From Alkalibaculum bacchi (lineage in GTDB: Bacteria; Bacillota; Clostridia; Eubacteriales; Alkalibacteraceae): DNA of 13,923 nucleotides. The stretch is from assembly GCF_937875145.1 (NCBI RefSeq), contig NZ_CALNCS010000191.1:1-13923 (forward strand), given 5' to 3'. The position numbers and the translations under genes are program-made. This document shows positions 6,631 through 12,301 of the stretch, piece after piece; position 1 is the stretch's first letter, and the number at the start of each line of letters is the position of its first letter. The notes beneath the pieces are model-generated. The model did not search any database and was not told the DNA's origin. It worked only from the letters and a program-made list of their open reading frames with translations.

Positions 6631-6762
6631 GTATCCGCTAGCGCGTCTACCCTCCTCGCTCGCTTAAGGCTCGCTCAGAGATTTCTTCACTATTCAATAT
6701 GCATTTAGCATATTGAATTGCTTCGCATCGTTTGGAAACCCTCTCAGGGTTCGAGTCCCATG
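6631..6762. other. 132-bp insert between the tRNA-Lys repeat copies
   Basis: The first 50 bases are markedly GC-rich (31 of 50, with GCTCGCT repeated on either side of TTAAGG), unlike the AT-rich surroundings. Then comes a perfect 11-bp hairpin (6692-6702 with 6708-6718, loop ATTTA). The right end, 6747-6760 (GGGTTCGAGTCCCA), is the exact inverse complement of the tRNA T-arm at 6831-6844. No coding frame is evident. It resembles a small repeat element or the scar of an integrated element. Confidence 0.6.
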
Positions 6763-6836
6763 GTATAAAAAAAGTCCTTAAACGAAGATTTAAGAACTAA
6801 TGCGAGTTATTTTATTTTTGGTGCTCCCTCTGGGAC
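6763..6836. repeat. Direct repeat copy 2: 3' end and terminator of the intact tRNA-Lys
   Basis: This is the partner of 6558-6630, at an offset of 205 bases. Here the match is continuous with the complete tRNA gene, so this is presumably the original copy. Confidence 0.9.
6767..6798 (-). terminator. Intrinsic terminator of tRNA-Lys
   Basis: On the minus strand a 10-bp stem (AGTTCTTAAA with TTTAAGGACT, one wobble) with loop TCTTCG is followed by seven T. It begins about 20 bases after the tRNA CCA end. Confidence 0.9.
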
Positions 6837-6895
6837 TCGAACCCAGGACACCCTGATTAAGAGTCAGGTGCTCTAGCCAACTGAGCTAAGGAAGC
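6819..6895 (-). tRNA. tRNA-Lys (anticodon CUU), CCA encoded
   Basis: The 77-base minus-strand sequence folds into a full cloverleaf. The acceptor stem is GCTTCCT with AGGGAGC (one G-T pair), the D-arm GCTC/GAGC, the anticodon stem CCTGA/TCAGG with loop CTCTTAA, the T-arm CTGGG-TTCGAGT-CCCAG, and discriminator A followed by an encoded CCA. The anticodon CTT (plus-strand 6859-6861) reads lysine codon AAG. It is transcribed alone, with its own promoter and terminator. Its 3' end is duplicated 205 bases downstream. Confidence 0.97.
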
Positions 6896-6914
6896 GTATT
6901 TCGGAACAAGAATT

Positions 6915-6943
6915 ATTATACTATGAAATAAAAAATAATGCAA
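6915..6943 (-). promoter_or_regulatory. Promoter of tRNA-Lys
   Basis: On the minus strand TATAAT (6920-6915) is preceded at 17 bases by TTGCAT (6943-6938). The predicted start of transcription is about 12 bases before the mature tRNA 5' end. Confidence 0.7.
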
Positions 6944-7044
6944 GTAAAATATTAGGAAAAATGGAAACCTAGACGATCTAGTAGATTAAAATTTTATTGT
7001 AAAAAAATAATTTTTTAAATTATATATTGATTTTATTGGTCGGG

Positions 7045-7050
7045 TATAAT
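7045..7050 (+). promoter_or_regulatory. Probable -10 box of the SLC13 transporter gene
   Basis: TATAAT at 7045-7050 is the best candidate. No good -35 sits at the proper distance, and TTGATT at 7027 is too close, so an activator-dependent promoter or a different start is possible. The leader would be about 95 bases. Confidence 0.4.
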
Positions 7051-7099
7051 ATTATACTTATATAAAAGTATAAAGTGGGAGGCTGATTTACAATATTGG

Positions 7100-7126
7100 T
7101 ATACATTAATTGACGTTAAATGTATA
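7100..7126. promoter_or_regulatory. Inverted repeat in the SLC13 leader, possible operator
   Basis: TATACATT (7100-7107) and AATGTATA (7119-7126) are perfect inverse complements separated by 11 bases. The pair lies between the presumed -10 and the start codon, where a bound repressor could act. Confidence 0.35.
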
Positions 7127-7153
7127 AGACAAAAAATAAAAGGGGTGTTTTAG

Positions 7154-8548
7154 ATGAAGAAAACCCAGTTATTAGGGATTATTTTAGCAATAACAATTTT
7201 AATCGCAATGAATTTTATACCAGCTCAGGGTACATTAACTGAGGCGGGAGTACGATCAATAGGCGTTCTTTTGGCAGTATTGGTTTTACTAATTATGGAA
7301 CCATTGCCAATAGGAGTAACTTGTTTTCTCGCAATTGCGTTGATGGTAGTGTTTAAAGTAGCAGCGGATATACCTGCGGCTGTAAGTGGATTTACGAATG
7401 CAATCGTATACTTTGTATTAGTTTCTTTTGGACTATCAACGGCTATTACCAAAGTACCACTATCCACTCGACTGTTGAAAAAATTGATGTTAATGTTCGG
7501 GAAAAATGTAAACATGATTATATTTGCCATTATGCTATGTTCTGCAATTTTATCATCTGTGATATCAAATGTGGCGACGACAGCTGTTTTCATTCCATTA
7601 GTATTAGGGTTTTTAAAGATCTATAAAGATGAAGATGCTAAAAAGAAAACAGGTAAAGCCATAATGATCGGTCTTCCAGTTGCTAGCATGATTGGAGGTA
7701 TGATTACTCCAGCTGGTTCATCATTAAACCTAATGTGCATTAATTTATTAGAGCAGGCTACAGGAATAAGAATTACTTTTGTCCAATGGATGACTTTCGG
7801 AATTCCTTTAGTAATTATCATGTTGCCTATTGCTTGGCGGATTATCTTAAAGGTTTACAAACCAGTAGAATTATCCCAAGATGATATAAAAGCCTATATT
7901 AATGGTCTTGAGGTTCCAGATAAGATCGGTTTTCAAGAACTATATGTATTAGTCTTAATGATTGTTTTACTTGTATTGTGGATTTTAAGTTCCTGGTATC
8001 CAATGTTCAATGTAACGTTAGTAGCGATAATAGGATTTGTCTTCTTGTTCTTGCCTAAAATACAGATACTTACTTGGACAGAATACATAAACGACGTAAG
8101 TTGGGCTGCCTTTTTCTTAGTAGGTACCATCATATCTGTAGGCAACAATTTAGTAGCAAACGGTGTCAGTGACTGGATTGTCCAAACATTAATGCCAAGC
8201 TCTATTAATCTTCCACTATTTGGAATAATATTTATGATAGGTATTTTGATTTTCTTAATGCTAATCGTCGTTCCAGTGGCTCCCGCTCTTATAACAATGC
8301 TTGTAGTTCCGCTAGTAGGATTAGCAGCAAATATCGGGGTTAGCCCAATTATTACCATTATGACTTTGGGATTGTGTGTATCAAATTGTTACTTATTGCC
8401 TCTAGATACGGTTCCATTATTGACCTATATGACAGGGTATTATAAAATGGGAGAGATGGCTAAATCTACAGCCATTATCCAAGTGGTATTAGCAGCATTT
8501 GTAGCAATATGGGTTCCACTAGCAGGTATGTTATTAGGTATTTTATAA
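7154..8548 (+). CDS. DASS/SLC13-family anion transporter with atypical second motif
   Basis: This is a 464-residue membrane protein of the divalent anion:Na+ symporter family, whose members move dicarboxylates, citrate or sulfate. It shows the two-repeat layout of hydrophobic helices. The first repeat has the conserved SNVATTAVFIPL from residue 138 (SNT motif as SNV) and GGMITPAGSSLNL from about 180. In the second repeat the expected SNT motif is replaced by VVPVAPALITML (residues 372-383), although the C-terminal LPLDTVPLLTYMTGYYKMGE is clearly family-like. The SNT motifs coordinate Na+ and carboxylate in characterised members, so ion coupling or substrate may differ. AGGGGTG precedes the ATG. 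It is a single-gene unit with its own terminator; the substrate is unknown. Confidence 0.85.
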   Translation: MKKTQLLGIILAITILIAMNFIPAQGTLTEAGVRSIGVLLAVLVLLIMEPLPIGVTCFLAIALMVVFKVAADIPAAVSGFTNAIVYFVLVSFGLSTAITKVPLSTRLLKKLMLMFGKNVNMIIFAIMLCSAILSSVISNVATTAVFIPLVLGFLKIYKDEDAKKKTGKAIMIGLPVASMIGGMITPAGSSLNLMCINLLEQATGIRITFVQWMTFGIPLVIIMLPIAWRIILKVYKPVELSQDDIKAYINGLEVPDKIGFQELYVLVLMIVLLVLWILSSWYPMFNVTLVAIIGFVFLFLPKIQILTWTEYINDVSWAAFFLVGTIISVGNNLVANGVSDWIVQTLMPSSINLPLFGIIFMIGILIFLMLIVVPVAPALITMLVVPLVGLAANIGVSPIITIMTLGLCVSNCYLLPLDTVPLLTYMTGYYKMGEMAKSTAIIQVVLAAFVAIWVPLAGMLLGIL

Positions 8549-8592
8549 TAAAGCGCCTTTGGTGCCTTATTTCTAAGTTGTACGTTCTACGT

Positions 8593-8644
8593 AAAAAATT
8601 GAGCAGTCGTTAAATGGTAGTTTAACAACCGCTCAATTTTTTTT
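8593..8644 (+). terminator. Intrinsic terminator of the SLC13 gene
   Basis: A long hairpin is built from AAATTGAGC and GCTCAATTT as the outer stem and GTTAAA/TTTAAC as the inner stem around a small internal loop. It is followed by eight T (8637-8644). Confidence 0.9.
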
Positions 8645-8753
8645 CGCCTATAGGCAAGCTTTTGCATTTAGCTTTCTGTTTTTACGCTTGGGCATTCCAC
8701 TTTCTACCTTACGCGTTTTTATAGTTTAAAAACTATTCATTCACGCAATTTCT

Positions 8754-8762
8754 TGTTATAAT
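8754..8762 (+). promoter_or_regulatory. Extended -10 promoter of mobA
   Basis: TGT immediately before TATAAT (8757-8762) makes an extended -10 element, which can compensate for the poor -35 (TATTCA). The start codon is about 45 bases downstream of the predicted start of transcription. Confidence 0.55.
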
Positions 8763-8812
8763 AGGATAAACATTAGGAAAAGATATTAAGACACTTACGA
8801 AGGGAAAGGCTT

Positions 8813-9424
8813 ATGAACAAATTTGGAACAGCTATTTTACTAGCAGGTGGGAAGAGCAATAGGATGGGTTTTGATAAGCAACGATTAAAGGTCAATAATA
8901 TTTCATTAGTAGAATATATTATAAATAGATTACATACAGTATTTGATGATATCTTAGTTGTTACAAATAATTCGGAGTACTATTCTACTTTACCTTGCCG
9001 AACTGTTCAAGATGAAATACCAGGTTTTGGACCATTAAGTGGGATACATGTAGGATTAAAAATGGCTAAAAATCAATACGCTTATGTTATGGCTTGTGAT
9101 ATGCCCTATATTAATTTCGATTATATTGAATACTTGAAAAATAGAATGGAACAGGTATATTGTGATGCCTGTGTTACAGTATTTAATCAGGAATGGATCG
9201 AGCCTTTTCATGGATTTTATTCAAAAAATTTAATAAGTCCTATAGAGGAGTACTTAAAAAGTGGAAAAAGGTCGGTTTTTGGACTCCTCAAGAACTTTAA
9301 CAGTATTTATATCGAGGAAGAGATCGCCCGGGAATATAGCCCTAATTGGGATCTGTTCCTAAATATCAATACAAAAGAAGATTTACTCGAATTAGAAAAA
9401 CAGTGGAGCAACCTAAAGATTTAG
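8813..9424 (+). CDS. mobA: Molybdenum cofactor guanylyltransferase MobA
   Basis: MobA transfers GMP from GTP to Mo-molybdopterin to form the dinucleotide cofactor used by enzymes of the DMSO reductase class such as formate dehydrogenase. The 203-residue length is standard. The nucleotide-binding motif LLAGGKSNRMGFDK begins at residue 9, DEIPGFGPLSGI (about 67-78) and ACDMPYI (about 94-100) carry the guanine- and Mg-binding parts, and EPFHGFY followed by NINTKEDL near the end completes the family pattern. The related nucleotidyltransferases MocA and glucose-1-phosphate transferases are less likely given the GPLSGI and NINT motifs. AAGGGAAAGG precedes the ATG. No other cofactor gene or molybdoenzyme is in the window. 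It converges with the TetR gene, 16 bases apart. Confidence 0.92.
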   Translation: MNKFGTAILLAGGKSNRMGFDKQRLKVNNISLVEYIINRLHTVFDDILVVTNNSEYYSTLPCRTVQDEIPGFGPLSGIHVGLKMAKNQYAYVMACDMPYINFDYIEYLKNRMEQVYCDACVTVFNQEWIEPFHGFYSKNLISPIEEYLKSGKRSVFGLLKNFNSIYIEEEIAREYSPNWDLFLNINTKEDLLELEKQWSNLKI

Positions 9425-9440
9425 CATGGAAGAACTATTA

Positions 9441-10142
9441 TTAGATTACCAATGGCTTATTTATCAATGAATTGATTTGATATATTTCAAAATGTTTTCC
9501 AAATTCGATATTAAAATTTTGGTACATGTCATAAGACGTTTTAACGATATCATCAATATCCTCATCAGATAATTTCATAAATTTGTATAAGTTGCGTATT
9601 TTGTATTCTATAAGCTCTTGTATGGATAAATCTAAGTAGTTTTCCACATATTTTTCTACAAGAGCCATAGTGATTGCAGCAATACACACTCTGATGAGTT
9701 TGACTTCTTTTGGAGAGATGTCTAAATCATAAATATTAACATGTAAACGATAGAAAAAGTCGATGATATCCGTTCTCTCATCTACTAGGATATTTTCCTG
9801 ACATATTTCGTAATAAAATCGCCTATAATTTTCATTGGTGAGAAAGCCACTCATAAAGACCCAATTTTCTGCTGCTGTACCGTATTTTAGTTCGTAATAA
9901 TTGTAGATTTTATTCATTTTTATCCGAACTAAATCTTTGACCTCTAATAAACTATTAGCGTAAATAATAGACGCAATATTTTTTTTCGTTTTAAAATGAT
10001 AGTGTATAAGGCCAAGATTTACATCTGCTAATTCACAAATTTCTTTACATGAAGTTCCTTTATAACCCTTTTCATAAAAGAGTTTTTTACTAGCATCTAA
10101 AATTTTCTTTTTTGTTTCTGCACTTTTTTTATAACTTGCCAT
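9441..10142 (-). CDS. TetR/AcrR-family transcriptional regulator
   Basis: This is a 233-residue regulator with a TetR-type DNA-binding domain at residues about 10-58: KKKILDASKKLFYEKGYKGT, then SCKEICELADVNLGLIHYHF and KTKKNIASIIY. The HYHF/K pattern at the recognition helix is diagnostic. The rest is the ligand-binding, dimerising helical domain, rich in aromatic residues (FYYEIC, FFYRLHVNIYDL) and without a recognisable ligand family. AAAAGGAGA lies six bases before the ATG. The gene is transcribed towards mobA, with no terminator visible between their ends. Its own upstream region holds an extended -10 and an FNR-type palindrome. Target genes are unknown; TetR proteins often control themselves or a neighbour. 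Confidence 0.88.
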   Translation of the reverse strand: MASYKKSAETKKKILDASKKLFYEKGYKGTSCKEICELADVNLGLIHYHFKTKKNIASIIYANSLLEVKDLVRIKMNKIYNYYELKYGTAAENWVFMSGFLTNENYRRFYYEICQENILVDERTDIIDFFYRLHVNIYDLDISPKEVKLIRVCIAAITMALVEKYVENYLDLSIQELIEYKIRNLYKFMKLSDEDIDDIVKTSYDMYQNFNIEFGKHFEIYQINSLINKPLVI

Positions 10143-10161
10143 ATGTAGTCTCCTTTTGTAT

Positions 10162-10170
10162 ATTATACCA
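10162..10170 (-). promoter_or_regulatory. Extended -10 promoter of the TetR gene
   Basis: On the minus strand TGG directly precedes TATAAT (10167-10162). No good -35 is present, which would suit an activated promoter. The leader would be only about 13 bases. Confidence 0.55.
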
Positions 10171-10221
10171 TAAAAATACTTTGAAAAATTATAAATTTAT
10201 TAAAATTATACAAATACAATA

Positions 10222-10235
10222 TTGATTAAAATCAA
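10222..10235. promoter_or_regulatory. Perfect FNR/Crp-family type palindrome TTGAT-N4-ATCAA
   Basis: TTGATTAAAATCAA fits the FNR consensus at every defined position. The HcpR and related redox or NO-sensing Crp/Fnr proteins of Clostridia use similar sites. Its centre is about 73 bases upstream of the predicted TetR transcription start, close to a usual activation position. Confidence 0.45.
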
Positions 10236-10303
10236 ATAGTTTTAAAATCTAAAATATAGACTCAAAAGCAAAAAAATAAAATACTACAGAAATAGAAATA
10301 CAA

Positions 10304-10332
10304 AAGAGGGCTAAAATTTAGCCCTCTTCTAA
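10304..10332 (-). terminator. Probable terminator of the DUF2892-like gene
   Basis: An 11- to 12-bp perfect stem (AAGAGGGCTAA with TTAGCCCTCTT) with a very small loop is followed on the minus strand by TTTTG and further T-rich sequence. It lies 55 bases after the stop at 10383. The plus-strand side has no T-tract. Confidence 0.7.
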
Positions 10333-10382
10333 AATAGTTAATCTATCTTTATAATTAATTGTATTTACTTATTCTATTAATA

Positions 10383-10610
10383 TTATTTGCGGATTAGCTC
10401 ACGAACAGTTCCCATAATATTATCGCTTTTCTTTGTAGATATTCCCATAAAATAATACATAGGACAGAAACCTGTAATTCCTTCTGCAGTCTTCATAGCA
10501 CCTAAAGTAATCATAAACTTTGATTTTTTGCATATCCCCATGCCAAACATAGTAAGCCCACAGGAAAGTCGAGCATAAGCGTCAATAAAGCCAATATTTT
10601 TTCGAACCAA
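10383..10610 (-). CDS. Small DUF2892-like (YgaP transmembrane-type) membrane protein, TTG start
   Basis: This is a 75-residue protein beginning VRKNIGFIDAYARLSCG and containing ITGFCPMYYFMGI, the pattern of the DUF2892/YgaP membrane domain (N-terminal KNxGxxDRxxR, then a hydrophobic segment and GFCPxYxxxGI). Two short membrane segments are expected at about residues 14-30 and 33-52. The family often sits beside rhodanese or other sulfur-transfer proteins, but none is here; function is unknown. Three or four cysteines, including the CP, are notable for such a small protein. The TTG at 10610 is chosen because GGAGGGG lies five bases upstream; a longer frame from 10631 would also start with TTG and would put that site inside the gene. 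Confidence 0.75.
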   Translation of the reverse strand: MVRKNIGFIDAYARLSCGLTMFGMGICKKSKFMITLGAMKTAEGITGFCPMYYFMGISTKKSDNIMGTVRELIRK

Positions 10611-10615
10611 AATAA

Positions 10616-10622
10616 CCCCTCC
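10616..10622 (-). promoter_or_regulatory. Ribosome binding site that fixes the TTG start of the DUF2892-like gene
   Basis: GGAGGGG on the minus strand is placed five bases before TTG at 10610. No ATG or GTG is available in frame nearby. Confidence 0.75.
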
Positions 10623-10804
10623 ATTTCTCAAAACTTTATAGTATTGTTTGAAGTATTGAAGAAATTATGCATGAGCTAGGTCATAAGTATTTCTCTAGGT
10701 TAATTTTTTTCTCATGTGCATTCCTTTGGGGGGCAGCAATCAGTTTAAAGCATTCCTCTTGGGTCTTATAAGGTGGCTATAGTGCTGATCGCTGGTTACT
10801 ATTA

Positions 10805-11242
10805 TCACTCTATGGCTATAAGCTTTGCTGAAGCTACCCCTTTTAATTCAGTAAGAGTTTCAATGAGGCGTTGAAGGGTTATGGATAAGTCTAGTATATC
10901 TAAAGTAATGGATACGATGGCATTGTCATTTATAGGAATATCTTGATTGATTGTCAGGATGTTTCCGTTTTTATCTGCAATAATATTTAAAATATTAGAG
11001 AGTACTCCTTTATGGTGCTCTAATACAAGAGATAAGGTTGCTTTTCGACCTCCTAATTGATTTGAAGGGACGAAGATATAGTCTTTATACTTGTAATAAG
11101 TACTTCTACTTATGCCAACTTTTTTTACAGCTTCACTTACACCTTTTACTTGATTACTGTCTATAAGCTTTTTAGCCTCAATTACTTTATCAAAATAATC
11201 AGGAAGTATTTCTTTGCTTATGATTAGATATTTTGTTATCAT
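10805..11242 (-). CDS. HTH and ACT domain protein, PheB/UPF0735 family
   Basis: This 145-residue protein matches the UPF0735 ACT-domain family (Bacillus PheB type). Residues about 34-56 (VSEAVKKVGISRSTYYKYKDYIF) look like a helix-turn-helix, and residues about 68-143 (ATLSLVLEHHKGVLSNILNIIA through TELKGVASAKLIAIE) form an ACT domain, an amino-acid-binding fold. A DNA-binding part fused to an amino-acid sensor suggests a regulator, although the family has no firmly assigned function that I know of. AAGGTGAT precedes the ATG. It follows thrB on the same strand after 171 bases; no intrinsic terminator with a T-tract separates them. Threonine or homoserine is the natural guess for the ligand, aromatic amino acids the alternative. 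Confidence 0.85.
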   Translation of the reverse strand: MITKYLIISKEILPDYFDKVIEAKKLIDSNQVKGVSEAVKKVGISRSTYYKYKDYIFVPSNQLGGRKATLSLVLEHHKGVLSNILNIIADKNGNILTINQDIPINDNAIVSITLDILDLSITLQRLIETLTELKGVASAKLIAIE

Positions 11243-11320
11243 TTTACATCACCTTAATCCAGATAATCCGTAGATCTTTTAATTGAATATGAAGTTGTAC
11301 TTTTTGAATTAACTACTATT

Positions 11321-11359
11321 TAGGTCATCCCTATATGCAAAAGTTGCACCGTTGACCTA
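11321..11359. other. Nested hairpin between thrB and the ACT gene
   Basis: TAGGTCA (11321-11327) pairs with TGACCTA (11353-11359), and inside it TGCAA (11336-11340) pairs with TTGCA (11344-11348) around AAG. A second TTGACCT at 11366-11372 repeats 11352-11358 at a 14-base period. It could be an RNA structure before the ACT gene or a regulator site. Confidence 0.35.
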
Positions 11360-11384
11360 TGAGATTTGACCTTAGATCACTGCT

Positions 11385-11415
11385 GATGGCAAAGTGCCAC
11401 AGGCACTTTGTCATC
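11385..11415 (-). terminator. Hairpin at the thrB stop codon, possibly an attenuating terminator
   Basis: A 9-bp GC-containing perfect stem (11390-11398 with 11402-11410, loop of three) is extended by GATG/CATC across one mismatch. It begins inside the thrB stop codon. There is no T-tract on the minus strand, so it may protect or process the message instead of ending it. Confidence 0.4.
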
Positions 11416-12301
11416 ATACTTGAGTCCATTTTGCGCCATTATAGTCAATATCTACTTGTTGAATCATCCATTTTGATTTTAATCCACCTAAAACAGCTGG
11501 TATATTTCTTTGGAATTGTTCAGTATTTTCTACAATGCAGAGAAGGCTTGGTCCCGCACCACTTAAAAAACAGCTAAGGCCACCGTTACCTAATACTTTT
11601 TCCTTGATAAAGTCAAAGCCTGGAATCAATTCCTTACGATAAGGTTCATGCAATTGATCTTTTGATACAAGACGTAAGGTATCCTTATCTCCATCCATTA
11701 GAGAAAGCACCATTAAGGATGCATTGGCAATATTAGTGGCAGCATCTTTAAATGGGACTTGCTCAGGTAATACAACTCTAGATTGGCTCGTAGGCAATGT
11801 AAAGTCGGGAATGAGTACATAAAAACTGTAACGATCAGAAACTCGAACTTTTTTGTGAAAAATACGGTTTCTAGACGTGGTAGAAATATTTAATCCTCCA
11901 AAAAAAGCAGGAGCTACATTATCTGGGTGTCCTTCGATACCTACAGCCATTTCTAGGAGCTTTTCTGTGCTGTAGGGCTGACCAAGGAGTAGATTGGCTC
12001 CTATGAGACCAGCTACAATGCAAGTAGCGCTACTACCTAATCCACTGCTAAGGGGAATATGAGTTTCAAATTTTATGTATAGACCCCTTGGAACATGCTC
12101 CCCTTTATAATAATCATTAAATAAGGCCATGGCAGAGGTATATACTAAATTATTTTTATTGTTTGCAATCTCACAGTTTTCAAAAATCAAATCATCTGCA
12201 TAATCAATGAAAAAGTGGTTATATAAATTTAATGCCAGACCAAAAGAATCAAAACCTGGACCAATATTTGCGCTAGTAGCAGGTACACTTATCTTATACA
12301 T
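11414..12301 (-). CDS. thrB: Homoserine kinase ThrB
   Basis: ThrB phosphorylates L-homoserine with ATP to O-phospho-L-homoserine, the substrate of ThrC. The 295-residue protein is a GHMP kinase with all three family motifs: VPATSANIGPGFDSFG at residues 6-21, PLSSGLGSSAT (ATP-binding loop) at 83-93, and LSGAGPSLLC near 250. EGHPDNVAPAFFGGL at 123-137 carries conserved catalytic-site residues. The start overlaps the thrC stop by one base (TAATG). The only purine-rich site, AGGAG, is about 13 bases upstream, so translation is probably coupled to thrC. Length and motifs are normal. Confidence 0.95.
   Translation of the reverse strand: MYKISVPATSANIGPGFDSFGLALNLYNHFFIDYADDLIFENCEIANNKNNLVYTSAMALFNDYYKGEHVPRGLYIKFETHIPLSSGLGSSATCIVAGLIGANLLLGQPYSTEKLLEMAVGIEGHPDNVAPAFFGGLNISTTSRNRIFHKKVRVSDRYSFYVLIPDFTLPTSQSRVVLPEQVPFKDAATNIANASLMVLSLMDGDKDTLRLVSKDQLHEPYRKELIPGFDFIKEKVLGNGGLSCFLSGAGPSLLCIVENTEQFQRNIPAVLGGLKSKWMIQQVDIDYNGAKWTQV

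Noticed and set aside
7225..8358. Long open frames on the minus strand (about 122 and 141 codons) opposite the SLC13 gene
   Set aside because: They lack a ribosome binding site and family resemblance, and they arise from the codon composition of the hydrophobic protein on the plus strand.
8646..8655. Palindrome GCCTATAGGC after the SLC13 terminator
   Set aside because: Ten bases with no loop, no repeat partner and no clear relation to the mobA promoter about 100 bases away; not informative alone.
10667..10771. 34-codon plus-strand frame with a hydrophobic stretch (FFSCAFLWGAAISL)
   Set aside because: There is no convincing ribosome binding site or promoter. It faintly resembles the first helix of EamA-type transporters and might be a remnant, but this is too weak to annotate. 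The rest of 10632-10804 shows only a repeated GCATTCCT.
11359..11577. 72-codon plus-strand frame opposite the end of thrB
   Set aside because: It overlaps conserved thrB sequence including the LSGAGPS motif, has no ribosome binding site and no recognisable product.
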